Shown: positions 36,501 to 43,800, counted from the first letter of the stretch. The stretch is DNA of 64,000 nt from Megalonaias nervosa (GCA_016617855.1 JAECUM010001771.1:79784-143783), one strand, 5' to 3'. Program-made: numbers and translations. The notes: generated by a model not told the origin, from the letters alone.

Positions 36501-39500
36501 ACTATAAACTGTCACACTGCAGATGTCATAGTGATATGACTGAAAAATTTTTAAAGCTACATTAAAAATCAAAATCACACACACACACACACACACACAC
36601 ATAGACCAGAAGACTTCTTGTAACATCTATTTGGTACTGAATGCAAATAGTGCCAGTCTTACATCCAGTCTAGCTATCATGACAGTTATCTTGAAAATCT
36701 TGTTACAGCTACTCCTGAATGGATGGTCATATTGAAATGGGGTTTTCAGGAAAAGATTTTAATGGTGTCTGGTCAGTCCTAAATGAAAATGTTGTTAATC
36801 TAATATCCAGTATCCACAGCAGGCTATTTGAAAATCTTTGTTACTTCTCAAGAATATTAGAGATGGTTTCAGCACTCAGCATTTAAAAAGAAGAAATGGT
36901 CTTGGTTTCCTGGAAATTCTGTTCAACCAGTAGAGCATCAGTCCTTTGAAGATATTCTTGTTTGAAAGATAGACATTTCAGAGTTAAAGTAGGTTCAGCC
37001 CTTGCTGAAAGCTGTCTTCACGTATGGGTATACCAAAATGCAGATAAACAACAGTGATATGTCAGAAAGTGATTGATCATCGTAAGTCAACAACTTTTTG
37101 AACTACTATAGATCAAAAGTATGCATACAAGTGAAAATGAAGTACAGATACGCTTAAAAAGTGTTTAGAAATGGGCAGAAGAAAATGGTTTTATAGTTTC
37201 AAAATCTGAAAGCTGTTTGTATCCACTTCTGTTGCTTATACAAAATTCATGATAACCCTGTAGTTCGCCTTGACAGTTCCCTTGCCCCTGTGATGGAGGA
37301 GTCCAGATTTTGAGAACTTATTCTGGACTGTTAATTAATGTTCCCTGTACATATTACATGCCTTAGGGATATATGTATAAAAAAACGCAGTTGAATAAAT
37401 GATGTGGCAGCACATATTGGGGAGGAGACCAGAAGGTCATACTCCATTTACACAGAACTTTAGTAGGACCTAAACTTTGAGTATGACTCAGTTGTGTACA
37501 GATCAGTAAACAAGTCGGACCAGCAGGTGCTTGATACAGGACTTGGACTTTGTCTATGAGCATTTAGAACTTCCCCTTGAGAAGGCCTCGATGTTGACGC
37601 AAATAAACCATCACTATATCTCAGATGAACATGATTGTCTCTGCAATATACTACTAAGGTCTCAGATTTGTCCAGGGAGATGGGAGGGCATTTGGGGCTG
37701 GGGATGTAGGGAATGCCCCTTTTTTTCTATCTGGATGCAGTACTGTAACTTGGACCCCAGTCAGTGCAGTGGTCATCTTTCAGTGAAGCTGCCTTGTCTG
37801 CAATGAAAAAAGGTCTCACACTTGGGCTGCTGTTGTGAAGGAGACAAAATGGCAAATATGGGATACTTTTAAATGAGCTGATCATTATTCGGGGATAGGC
37901 CTTTTTTGCTAAATGAGATTGTGATTAATGAGGGGTTGCATTTATTGCAAAATGAGATGGTCATTGGTCATTTGTGACCTCACCAAAGAGAAGGCTCACT
38001 AGAGAGGGCTCACTTCATTTTTTTATGTAGTTACTGGTTAAATCCATGTTTGTTCGATGCTTACTCTCATTGCTATACATGATGGTAAATGATCTATCTT
38101 TAAGGTTAAAATAACAATTACACTTTACTTTTCAGACACTCTGGATCAGGTCTGTAATCAGATGGAGAAGATTGCCATGAATCTTTTCACAAAACTTGTT
38201 GACACCAATCAGCCATTCCACCTAACACTGATCAATGTGGCATTTGCTAAGTTAGAGCAGAAATCCAAAATTTCCATTGCAAACTATTTCTCACCAACAA
38301 AGCAGAAAAGGAAGGAATTTGAAGAGAAAGATGAAGAACCAAATGCAAAAAGAGACAGGTTAGATATGGATGGGGACAGTGAAGATCACAAAAGAATTTC
38401 TCAAGAAAAGAAGCCAGCAGGTCTGTTGAAATGGTTTAGAACAAGCTTTACCAGTAAAGATGTAGGAAATAACAGTACTAGAATATTAGATCCAGACAGT
38501 GATGGAGGTGATATCCATAGGAGTCAGAAATCAGTTGCAGTAGAAAATAATCAACAGCTTCATCAGTTTAACAAGACTAGATTATCTGCATCTTTTTCTA
38601 AAAATTACCAGACTACAAGTGTGGCTTCCTTAGGAAAAGTATTTGAAGGAACAAATGTTCAAAGCATGGAGAATGATGGTCTGCAGACTGGTTCAGACAA
38701 ACATTCATGTAAATATACATTCAAGCTACCAAAGGAGGTGGACCAGTCTGTTTTTTCTGAGCTCCCAGCAAGCATTCAGCAAGAACTTATTCAAAGCTTC
38801 TCCAAAGAAACTGTAACAGGGCAAATAAAATGTAATGGAAAGAATGGCATATTGCAGCAGAAGAGTCCTGCTTCTGAGATTACATATGCCAATAAAAGGC
38901 AAACAGAGTCAGTGAAATCTAACCCATCCAGTGATTGCAGAGTGACTGATATATCAAGGAAAATAATAGATTCAAGAACTTTTATGAACAACAAATTAGA
39001 TCAAAGCTTTACTGAACAAAATACTCCGCATAGCTATTCATCTTCCAGTGTTCAAGAAACCCTTAAAAACGAGCAAAGTGACTGTACAATTCAAAGCTGT
39101 AATGAAACAGAAGGTGTGACACGTAATCAGAATCAATTAGTAACCGTATGCAATTGTTTACATAGTTGTGTCGAAGGTGAACAACAAATTTCCCTAATAG
39201 ACACATGTACTCACAATGTTCAAAGTCTGCATAATCTGCATTCTTCCATATCTACTGGTGAAAGTGATAAAAATAACTGTTGTAAGCAAAGTGGCATGAG
39301 CAAGTTTTGTGAAGAGAATGCCTTAGGGGGTGATACCAAGTATTCAAAACAGACCATTTGTATTGAAGATGATCCTCCAGTAGAAACACAAAGGCCACAA
39401 TCACCAATCTCACCTGTGAAGCATTTAGAAATACCTTTGGATGTTGACAAGGAGATATTTTTGAGCTTGCCACCAGATATTCAGAAGGAGATTATCCAAG

Positions 39501-39625
39501 ACTGGAAAATAAGATCTGAATCACATGCAATAAAGATAGATGTAAATGCCAACAGCACAAATGGGAAAATGTCCAAATCTACAAAAGCATCCAAAGGAAT
39601 ACTCTCATACTTTTCAAAATGCTGA
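6250..39625 (+). CDS. POLI: DNA polymerase iota, whole gene (8 coding exons, 920 aa)
   Basis: Y-family translesion polymerase. It inserts nucleotides opposite damaged bases in the nucleus by forming Hoogsteen pairs and works with PCNA, REV1 and ubiquitinated partners. Exons: 6250-6544, 12199-12363, 14705-14863, 21123-21368, 21905-22083, 23324-23415, 27362-27498, 38136-39625. They total 2763 nt with no internal stop. Metal ligands are D77, D169 and E170; the steric gate is Y82; Q102, K103, L105 and R114 match human Q59, K60, L62 and R71 with a constant offset of 43. The helix-hairpin-helix IPGVG starts at 287 and the little finger runs about 350-465. PIP-like motifs lie at 469-476, 520-525 and 912-917, and ubiquitin-binding motifs at about 619-647 and 855-881. 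At 920 aa it is longer than the human protein (about 715-740 aa); the extra length is in the C-terminal tail and an acidic N-terminus. Confidence 0.95.
6715..6812 (+). mobile_element. SINE family B, 3' fragment
   Basis: Only the last 100 bp of the family are present: 'ttcttcctccac', 'atactggctgccatgtatag', 'gtgttgaaaaatggtgtt' and a CAA-type tail (ataacaacaacag). It matches the 3' ends of the copies at 22317 and 51092. Confidence 0.7.
6945..8757. mobile_element. pogo/Tigger-like DNA transposon, non-autonomous, 1813 bp
   Basis: The ends are inverted repeats of about 22 bp: left CAATCAAACCCAGTTATCTC, right (reverse complement) CAGTCAAACCCACTTATCTC. Both are flanked by TA (6943-6944 and 8758-8759). 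Sub-terminal blocks repeat the motif TCTCGAGATA. This end type and the TA duplication fit the pogo branch of Tc1/mariner. I see no transposase frame, so it should depend on another element. A G-rich run (8002-8023) lies inside it. Confidence 0.75.
8760..9412. repeat. Paralogous repeat pair that shows the empty site of the pogo-like element
   Basis: The flanks of the pogo-like element (6925-6944 plus 8758-8900) match an uninterrupted copy at about 9262-9412. Shared words include 'tttttattat', 'attgaagcttagaagatt' against 'attggagcttggaagatt', 'cccttttcctaa' and 'aaatatcagtgactt' against 'aaatattagtgactt'. The second copy lacks the element. Confidence 0.6.
9400..10345. repeat. Divergent tandem array, about 130-bp units
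   Basis: About seven degraded copies. Each has a version of 'ctgctgttactaaaa', then 'tttgacnaaacttgatagaa', then 'cctggcatgaa...ctttcatg', then 'aaatgatgctgat'. The units are too diverged for precise borders. Confidence 0.6.
10380..10462. repeat. Short tandem repeat, about 21 bp x4
   Basis: Four copies of a unit like 'caaccatgaaaaactagga', with A-run length changes. This is simple-sequence expansion. Confidence 0.7.
12199..12363 (+). CDS. POLI: POLI exon 2 (residues 99-154, Hoogsteen-pocket residues)
   Basis: The acceptor gaatttcag at 12198 and the donor ATCAG|GTATAT fit, phase 1 to phase 1. The translation begins GIQQKYLMVTCNYKAR. Q102, K103 and L105 correspond to the residues that narrow the pol iota active site and force the template purine into the syn form; R114 contacts the incoming nucleotide in this family. 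It ends with EDLTHYRQMSYQIS. Confidence 0.95.
12645..12880 (-). mobile_element. SINE family B, reverse orientation
   Basis: On the plus strand it begins with the complement of a CAA tail (gttgttgttgg). It continues through 'gcaagctttctcacatacccac' and ends with the complement of a tRNA-like head (ccactcaaccacctggggcccc). It is the same family as 22317-22564 and 51092-51349. Confidence 0.75.
12969..13992. mobile_element. hAT-like element, truncated copy 1
   Basis: It matches the complete element at 53455-56225 at both sides: 'aaaacaatactta', 'cagcagtca' near the left, and 'ggtagtctgtt', 'aaagatggaaagacc', 'gcacaagtgtatcatttcacccct' at the right. The left terminus is missing. Relative to the longer copy it lacks about 0.9 kb of middle sequence (54960-55890 there). 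It has no transposase frame. Confidence 0.65.
13995..14335. repeat. Tandem array with core GTTTGTTACTGTNATGTGCTG
   Basis: About seven units of variable length (roughly 40-70 bp), each with a version of 'gtttgttactgtcatgtgctgcc' followed by 'ttgtaccatntatgttg'. One interruption near 14100 carries a CA-rich stretch. Confidence 0.7.
14705..14863 (+). CDS. POLI: POLI exon 3 (residues 154-207, metal ligands D169/E170)
   Basis: The acceptor ttttgtacag precedes it; donor ACAG|GTAGTA; phase 1 to phase 1. The central motif RLGFDENFIDIT contains the Asp-Glu pair that completes two-metal catalysis. The exon then runs into a variable loop (GHIYGKDDTSVAT) that joins the Cys-rich start of exon 4. Confidence 0.95.
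15400..15905. repeat. Divergent tandem array, 128-145-bp spacing, about 4 copies
   Basis: The anchor 'acagtcatgaaact' recurs near 15481, 15609, 15745 and 15890. It is followed in each complete unit by 'gttcatcttggaggntacta' and 'gtagtgaccta', then 'cagtaattatg'. Similar repeats are common in molluscs, by general experience and not checked here. Confidence 0.65.
15934..16274 (+). mobile_element. tRNA-derived SINE, family A, copy 2, with perfect target-site duplication
   Basis: Head with A-box (TGGCATAATGGTTAGAGCG) and a mutated B-box (GGGTTAAAACCC), the family body, then ATTAAAG and a long (CA)n tail. It is bracketed by an identical 14-bp direct repeat, atgcctttcatttg, at 15920-15933 and 16275-16288. 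This is a full-length insertion and the best preserved copy here. Confidence 0.9.
16857..16921. repeat. Tandem repeat, about 22 bp x3
   Basis: Three copies of 'ctggtcataaagcttatntc'. It lies at the left edge of a longer divergent array. Confidence 0.75.
16930..17850. repeat. Divergent tandem array, about 140-bp units
   Basis: Recurring words are 'gatgtctggttggtccta' (about 17444, 17590 and 17729, giving 146 and 139 bp spacing), 'aaaatggtggncatcatat', 'attttgaaaa' and 'ggggttttcactaaaagactt'. The two units at 17500-17760 are nearly identical; outer units are more diverged. A related fragment lies at 36600-36870. Confidence 0.7.
18013..18152. repeat. 36-bp tandem repeat x4
   Basis: Four nearly identical units containing 'attgagtactgttaaacatg' and 'gggctggcatatctg'. 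The high identity suggests recent expansion. The unit length is a multiple of three, so it produces an open frame by chance. Confidence 0.9.
19128..19352 (-). mobile_element. SINE family B, reverse, diverged copy
   Basis: It reads, on the plus strand, 'gttgctttgggttaaatgcc', 'ataactggtggaggaagaccc', 'ggcaagctttctcacaaatccac' and 'gatggcagtgatcag', which matches the reverse complement of family B. The tail and head are degraded. Confidence 0.7.
19500..19655. repeat. Tandem repeat, about 36 bp x4
   Basis: Units of the type 'gcctcaaacacttagcaaag' plus 'cattaagcctgatttt', with small indels. Confidence 0.75.
21123..21368 (+). CDS. POLI: POLI exon 4 (residues 207-289, palm/thumb)
   Basis: It begins after tttttgtttccag. 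An unusual insert with three closely spaced Cys and a His (CKCGCHTR) precedes RLAVGSQIAEDIRDSLFQELG and the conserved NKLLSKLVAGTHKPNQQTT. It ends HVHQIPG in phase 1. The donor is CCAG|GCGAGT, a GC-type 5' splice site; no in-frame GT alternative is available, because the next GT positions shift the frame or follow an in-frame TAG. Confidence 0.93.
21369..21904 (+). other. POLI intron 4, GC-AG type
   Basis: A 536-bp intron that starts GCGAGT and ends gtctgtag. Both flanking exons align to the pol iota thumb (IPG|VGW) only if this donor is used. No repeat or other gene is visible inside. Confidence 0.75.
21905..22083 (+). CDS. POLI: POLI exon 5 (residues 289-348, thumb)
   Basis: It continues the helix-hairpin-helix: G-VGWNSCKILEAM, then SITSVREVQ and LEKELGKPLAVTVKQLCDG. 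It ends PYGLPQ in phase 0 at CAG|GTGCAT. The TPVHPYGLPQ linker leads into the little finger. Confidence 0.94.
22084..23323 (+). other. POLI intron 5
   Basis: 1.24 kb, GT-AG. It contains one full SINE B (22317-22564). The rest is unremarkable AT-rich sequence. Confidence 0.7.
22317..22564 (+). mobile_element. tRNA-derived SINE, family B, near full length
   Basis: The head resembles a Leu/Ser-type tRNA: A-box TGGCCGAGTGGTCTAAAGCG and B-box GGGTTCGAGTC, with extra sequence between them. The body has 'gagaaagcttgccagtagct', 'gggtcggtggttcttt' and 'actggccgccatgtatag', and the tail is (CAA)n. A short direct repeat, tgtttagtg, occurs on both sides and may be the target duplication. Confidence 0.85.
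23324..23415 (+). CDS. POLI: POLI exon 6 (residues 349-379, little finger start)
   Basis: The acceptor aatccttttag precedes it, phase 0; it ends in phase 2 within Arg379 at AAGAG|GTAACC. It encodes TMSDEDSFRKLTSVSEAKEKIRELLHSLLKR; the EEDSF...EAK..I.ELL pattern is typical of pol iota. The last five bases of the exon are the first five bases of the minisatellite that follows. Reading through the donor meets TAA at once. Confidence 0.93.
23411..23737. repeat. 30-bp minisatellite, 11 units, starting at the POLI exon 6 splice donor
   Basis: Units begin near 23411, 23440, 23470, 23500, 23528, 23558, 23588, 23618, 23648, 23678 and 23708, with consensus 'aagaggtagaccatgttttt' plus 'gaagggctgt'. Unit 1 contains the true exon/intron border (AAGAG|GTAACC). 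Most later units keep a donor-like AAGAGGTA; units 3 and 6 have lost the GT, and units 7 and 10 are altered around it. Minus-strand frames over the array are a by-product of the 30-bp period. Confidence 0.9.
23801..24168. repeat. Direct duplication, left copy (about 0.37 kb)
   Basis: It matches 25199-25566 along its length with small indels. Shared words include 'ataaaataagtatctt', 'agaaggccttcagaacagca', 'taccactggtgacttaaatg' and 'ctttgtatttgctgctggca'. The start-to-start distance is about 1.4 kb. Confidence 0.85.
25199..25566. repeat. Direct duplication, right copy (about 0.37 kb)
   Basis: Second copy of the block at 23801-24168. About 1.03 kb of unrelated sequence lies between the copies. 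No TG...CA ends, primer-binding site or purine tract is evident, so an LTR pair is not supported. Confidence 0.85.
25683..25768. repeat. Tandem repeat, about 28 bp x3
   Basis: Three units of 'aggacagcaggttttgtaaa' plus 'cattttc'. Confidence 0.85.
26530..26675. repeat. Tandem repeat, 47-49 bp x3
   Basis: Three units of 'catattgacatgcaaaattg' plus 'acaatgacaagacatctgac' plus 'tctgattat', starting at 26531, 26578 and 26627. The second and third are almost identical. Confidence 0.9.
27362..27498 (+). CDS. POLI: POLI exon 7 (residues 379-425, little finger)
   Basis: The acceptor tttgtgtttcag and the donor TCAG|GTACTT fit, phase 2 to phase 1. The translation LLEDGRVPKTFRLTVRKFQTG and CRESRQCPVVPSVFFSFSS matches the pol iota little finger (DGR.P.T.RL..R; RESRQCP). 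It joins exon 8 after a 10.6-kb intron. Confidence 0.95.
27499..28507 (+). other. POLI intron 7, first part; short tandem repeat near 28170-28330
   Basis: AT-rich. Three to four degraded units of about 52 bp with 'ttattctgaaagcaaatctc' and 'aatttattcatgcttatt' lie at 28170-28330. Nothing else is recognisable. Confidence 0.5.
28508..29826 (+). mobile_element. Non-LTR retrotransposon, 3' fragment with RNase H domain
   Basis: A 5'-truncated LINE. The frame encodes an RNase H with the four expected acidic positions: IYTDGSK (Asp), FSAEIRA (Glu), FSDSLSV (Asp) and GNEKADCAA (Asp). One in-frame TAA lies between the first two (about 28898), and a frameshift near 29275 precedes a Cys-containing tail (GHTYLTHSHIL, ECISC). 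The 3' end has an UTR and a tail of AACC repeats (caatcaaccaaccaacc). The gene order and tail fit I/Nimb-type elements. It is dead. Confidence 0.85.
29827..31800. other. POLI intron 7, AT-rich stretch with nothing recognised
   Basis: No conserved frame or clear repeat on either strand. The scattered short open frames, such as 30968-31204 (-), have no domain. Confidence 0.5.
31801..33642 (+). mobile_element. hAT superfamily transposon with decayed BED-type transposase
   Basis: The ends are short inverted repeats (left TCATACATGCCA at 31801, right TGGCATGTATGA ending 33642). Near each end the motif GGATTACnCTTTTT is repeated. Between them, broken plus-strand frames encode a zinc-finger start (HCRLCGKDFNIGHSG, 32410-32460), IEHGLPLAV...GPLFKGMLPDAKIAE (32580-32690), ATDGSSDYDDKKLYPVCVR with the first catalytic Asp (32775-32835), GCPCHMMHLA (33062-33092) and the hAT dimerisation block LVLYHYKADCERLFSIVNKN (33270-33330). 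Several stops and frameshifts make it inactive. No 8-bp target duplication was visible. Confidence 0.8.
33643..35616. other. POLI intron 7, unique-looking stretch
   Basis: No gene or repeat recognised. The open frame at 34221-34565 has no domain and lacks conserved splice borders. Confidence 0.5.
35617..36131. repeat. 47-bp minisatellite, 11 units
   Basis: Units of 'gaatacatcaatctgctatc' plus 'aaatgatcaatgtggatttg' plus 'aatgcct' repeat from 35617 with a 47-bp period. Two late units have lost one A (46 bp). Identity between units is very high, so the array is young. Each unit carries TGATCA. Confidence 0.95.
36316..36599 (+). mobile_element. SINE family A, copy 3, with atypical head
   Basis: The family body and (CA)n tail are clear from 36366. 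The first 50 bp do not read as the tRNA-like head of the other two copies and no A/B boxes are seen. A direct repeat, catagaccagaaga, flanks it (36302-36315 and 36600-36613), so the atypical head was part of the inserted unit. The insertion is in a fragment of the 140-bp satellite. Confidence 0.8.
36600..36870. repeat. Fragment of the 140-bp divergent satellite
   Basis: Two units resemble the array at 16930-17850: 'tgtctggtcagtcctaaatg', 'tattgaaatggggttttcag' and 'cttgaaaatcttgtta'. Confidence 0.65.
36871..38135 (+). other. POLI intron 7, last part
   Basis: No recognised element. The open frame at 37531-37806 does not align with any part of pol iota and was left out. It ends cactttacttttcag, a strong acceptor for exon 8. 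Confidence 0.6.
38136..39625 (+). CDS. POLI: POLI last exon (residues 425-919 plus Cys920; PIP-like and UBM motifs)
   Basis: 1490 nt. It completes the little finger (LVDTNQPFHLTLINVAFAKL), then KISIANYF at 469-476, a PIP-like motif where human pol iota has its PCNA-binding site. A basic KQKRK (480-484) follows as a possible nuclear signal. A second PIP-like or REV1-binding-like site is GLLKWF (520-525). The tail is Ser/Thr/Asn-rich and probably disordered. UBM1 (about 619-647, core SELPASIQQELI) and UBM2 (about 855-881, core LSLPPDIQKEII) keep the Leu-Pro pair needed for ubiquitin. The protein ends GILSYFSKC, a third PIP-like end at the extreme C-terminus. Confidence 0.96.
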
Positions 39626-39660
39626 ATAAATATCTCTTCCATTAAAATGTTACAGCAGTA
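39625..39660 (+). terminator. POLI polyadenylation signal overlapping the stop codon
   Basis: The stop TGA (39623-39625) and AATAAA (39625-39630) share a base. A second candidate, ATTAAA, lies at about 39641-39646, and T/GT-rich sequence follows at 39660-39690. This would give a 3' UTR of only a few tens of bases. Confidence 0.5.
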
Positions 39661-39696
39661 ATTTGTTCCTTTCTTTGTTTGAAATTTTCTCACATT

Positions 39697-39895
39697 GTAT
39701 ATTCATGCTTACTAACCAGATCCAGCTATAAACTGCATAGACCCTGATCTGCTGTTGCAAAATGCACTGGCAGATCAGGGTCTCTGTTATTTGTTTTTCT
39801 CATTACTCCTTACAAACTGAATGGAGTCAGATCTGCAAGTACACAATGTGCAGTTTGCAGTTGGACCCAGGTCATAAGTGACTAGCTACAGTACA
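39697..39895. mobile_element. Hairpin MITE, copy 1
   Basis: The ends are diverged inverted repeats around 'ccagctataaactgc' and 'gcagtttgcagttgg'. Internally there is a strong hairpin: agaccctgatctgct at 39738-39752 pairs with 'gcagatcagggtct' at 39770-39783. It is related to copies at 46387, 48905 and 53250. Confidence 0.65.
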
Positions 39896-42589
39896 TACAT
39901 GTTAAACATATTTTTTATACTTCATCAATTTACCTATCACTTTGGTTCTAGAGCCAAACTTATTAGGAGCAAATATAAATTTAAATCTACGAAGAAACCA
40001 GGTGAGAACAAATTACAATTAATGTTCAAAATATTTACTCAATAATGTGATAGTTTGCAGATCAATGCAGTAGCCCATTTCCATCCATGTGACTTTCAAG
40101 CTTTGTTTCTACCACTCTATCTCAGTAACCATATTTTTATATTTCTGTGCCATCTGGTATGTTTTTGGTCCATTACATGACAATCGGTTTTTGAAAGTTT
40201 CAGTTAGTTTTCCTCGATTTCTACCAGTGTTGTAGCCTTTTTCCATTGAATGTGTGCTCTTCTTGAAGGTAATTACTTGTAACAAGCATAACTCCGCAAT
40301 AAATGAACATATTTAATTGCTACATCTTGTGTGTACCAGTATTTTTCAATTTAGATGTGCCATTTGAAGGTTATATCTCACCCACCCAACAGAGAAATCT
40401 TGCTTTTTGCTAACCTTACATTTCCTATCTCTGTCCAGCCATCTCAGTCCAAGTGCCAAGAACTACTTTATCAAAGGACACAACCATTGCTGTCTTCTGC
40501 TTGACTTGAGGGAGTTGTTTTCCAATCAAACGCCGACACTTTCGGAAATTTACCAAAGTAGTTTTATTTGGAGAGAAACAAATAACTTTAGAAGAAGATT
40601 TTACAGGCACCAGTTGGGTTAAGAATGTTAAACTTACTGATGAAGAAATATGGCTATGAAAGCAAAAATGCTAGATTTGGCTTCAAAATGCATTAAAAAC
40701 TCAAGCGTGAGAAAATATGTCAGAAACTAAAAGAGAACAATGTCCCAGACACAGGTTATACACATCACTGGCCACAAATATCCTAATTGTCTCAACAAAA
40801 ATACCGAAAACTTAGTAATAACCAGTAATGTGTCCAACCTGTTTTCTTCTAAGTGTTTAACATCACCACTATGCCCCAGTTGAATCAAAGATATACATGC
40901 AATAGAAATAACAAATCGTCTACTTACCAATCAGAAGGAATTGTTTATCCATTTTACACGATATTCCACCGACAGATTTCCCTGCAACTTATCCTTGCAC
41001 TACTAATAGCAACATGCCCCATATTTCCAAGGCAGAAAATATCAATTTTCGAAGAAACCACAAACTTGAAAGTTCAGCACATGGTTATCAGCTAAGGACT
41101 GTGTTTGGAGTTTCTTTCATAAACGGGGATAATTTTACAATCAATATTAATTGCAACACTAGTATGTCATAGTTTCACCACCAAAGAAAAGGTGAGTTAT
41201 ATACAATAATGACTAAGATCTCTAATTACCCATGAATAATCCAATGCATGGTTACTCTTTGCTGTGGCCTAGAGCTGTGTGCATGGTATCGTTTCGTTAT
41301 TTACCATAGAACTTTCTGAGTTAGAACTGATGAAAATGAAAGATTTTCCTTGTAATAAATCTTAATTTATTGTTAATTTTATATAACATCCACCTATTAA
41401 ATCCGATAACACCTCCATACTGTCAAATGTTTTATGTTATTTTCTCAAGTGTGAAAATTTAGTACTCCAGATAGACAGATCATGGCACAATCCTCACTAA
41501 CATATTCATGTTAATGTGTTGTATATAAACAACATTTGCACATGGGTTTAGACCTCTTTGCACAATATTTACATTAAGTAACAATTATAACTGTTGTAGC
41601 CGTTTGTGGGTGAGGGTGTATAGTGGTAAATATAGTTGGAGTCGACTAAGATGATTATTCTGAGTCTCATCAAACATAACACCGAAAGACCTACAGATTA
41701 ATGAGAAGAAATAATAGTGAATGATAAATGTACGTGTTGACTGTGCTAACTATATTGCAAAAATGAAGAGTTCTTTTAACTTAAAAGGGAAATATTAAGT
41801 GAGAAAGTAATCTGTGGGGTTTGAACCAAGACGAGGAAATCCAAGTCACGGGTTTTCATTATTTGACTCCCCACGAGGTTTGCCTTGTGGGGAGACAAAT
41901 AATGTAACCCCTTTACTGGCATTTTCTTGTCCTGGTGCAAATCCCACCATAGCTCCTATTAATCTATTATAGTTGATAGCATTATGCCTCTTCCAGATTT
42001 GCTCATCATTCTGGTAGTTGCTTGTCACTAGCAGAGCTCGGTGACCATTAATTCTGACACTGTTTGCTGTATAATTTACCTTATATACCACTCATTCAAT
42101 AACTTGTGCACAACAGGGTCCAAAAACATCACACTACAAGCGAGGGCATGCATCACCAAGGGGCCAAACTAATAAAAGGATGGAAACTGACAGAAGGCAA
42201 AAGTAGAGCAGGATGGGTGGCAGGTTACATTGCGGAATACTCAGTTGATAATCATATTTAAGTTAACTGTGAATAAATATCTCCTTATAACAGAGTTGTT
42301 TGTTTTTCTTCATAAATTACCTATAACTAACAATTTTAATGATTGTGAGTTTAATTGTTAGGAATTTGCTTATCAATTTTGTTTATTTCTGCATTCAAGC
42401 ATGAATTGTGTGGCCATGGCAGGTCTGCAGACTGGTTCAGTAACAGAAACTGCACCCAACTTTTGATAATCAGATAATATCAGTTAACAATCAACATTCA
42501 TCTATCCTCAATTTCTCCATTGTTTTCAGACATTATTATGAGTGTAATGAGTTAGTGTCATTAACAATTGTTAGTATTAAATTTATCCT
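39896..42589. other. Intergenic stretch; one compact hairpin
   Basis: No conserved frame. The only marked structure is a near-perfect inverted repeat at 41858-41903, listed separately. Confidence 0.5.
41858..41903. repeat. 46-nt near-perfect hairpin
   Basis: ATTATTTGACTCCCCACGAGG pairs with CCTTGTGGGGAGACAAATAAT across a short loop (tttg), with few mismatches. It may be a tiny palindromic element or a structured RNA. There is no T-run of a bacterial type, and none is expected here. Confidence 0.7.
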
Positions 42590-43286
42590 TAGATTAGCAC
42601 CAAAAAAACCAAACTGATGACCACACCACTGGCATCAGTGCAGAAATAGAAGCTGGAAAGAGTCACAAGCTTTAAGTACTTGGGATCAATTATCACGGAC
42701 GAGGGCTCCAAACCAGAACTATTTTGCAGGATTGCCCAGACAACAGCAATAATAACAAGGTTGAGACCAATATGGAAAGATACCAACATTGCTTTTGGTT
42801 CCAAAATAAGGCTGATGCGCTCAATTGTCATATCTATCTTTCTGTATGCTTGTAAAACATGGACGCTTATATCAGATCTACAAAGAAGGATTCAAACCTT
42901 TGAAATGAGATGCTACCGCAAGATCGTGGGCATCTCATACATTGACCATGTAACCAACGAAGAAGTCCACAACAGGATCCAATGAGCCATTGGATCCTAT
43001 GAAGACCTCTTGACCACTGTAAAAAAGTGCAAACTGAAGTGGTACAGTCATGTCTCAAGATCATCTGGACCTGCAAAAACAATCTTGCAAAGCACAGTGC
43101 GAGGGTGCAGAAGAAGAGGCAGACAGAAACAGGTGGGAAGACAACATTAAGGAGCGGACAGGCATGGGATTTGGAGATTCCCAAAAGGCAGTAGAGAACA
43201 AGTAAAGATGGAGAGAATTGGTTGCAAAGTCAACTGTGGTGCCCCAATGACCTCTTGGGTTAAGGGATTGATGATGATGATGATGA
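42590..43286 (+). mobile_element. Non-LTR retrotransposon, 3' fragment of reverse transcriptase ORF
   Basis: The frame at 42680-42985 encodes YLGSIITDEGS-like sequence, then IWKDTNIAFGSKIRLMRSIV, FLYACKTWTL and FEMRCYRKIVGISYIDHVTN. This is the thumb/connection region that follows the polymerase domain in many LINEs. It continues after TGA (RIQ*AIG) as KLKWYSHVSRSSG and, frameshifted, WEDNIKERTG. It ends with a (GAT)n tail at 43265-43286. It is 5' truncated and inactive. Confidence 0.85.
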
Positions 43287-43309
43287 TTGCCCCAGAAATG
43301 TTTACCATT

Positions 43310-43800
43310 TATCGTATTTCTTTGAGTCCCATTGACTTGGGAAGTTGCCCCTTTGACCCTGAAATCAAAAGGCTATATTCTTCCCAAAAGTCCCAACCCT
43401 CAACACACTTTAAGCAAGGTACATGGTCTAGAAATGAAGTCATCAATGCAAAAAAAATATATCTCTTCTTTCAGTCACTGTGACTTTGACCTATTGACCC
43501 TAAACTCAATAAATTTCTTATCCAAAGTGCAAGCAATCATCTAACTTTGGTGAAGGCACATGATGAACTGATATTTGTTTATAGAAATCCTTTCTAATTT
43601 TTCAGCTACAATGATCTTAATCATTTCCCATTTTACCCCAAAATCAACAGGCTTTTGTTTTTCTTGAAGTGCATGCCATCCACAAAGTTCAGTCCAGGCA
43701 TATGCTGTAGAACTAAAGTTGTGTAGAAACTACTTTTCTTGTTTCAGTGACAGTGACTTTTACCTTTCAGTTTTGACCCGAAAGAGGCTTCTTTGGTGCT
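43310..43800. repeat. Divergent tandem array, about 4 units
   Basis: Units share 'tgtgactttnacctttgaccc', 'aaatcaanaggct', 'aagtgcaagcnatc' and 'aagttgtgtagaaac'. It is the same type as 52400-53120. Confidence 0.6.

Noticed and set aside
37531..37806. 91-codon frame before POLI exon 8
   Set aside because: Does not align to pol iota between exons 7 and 8, which join seamlessly without it.
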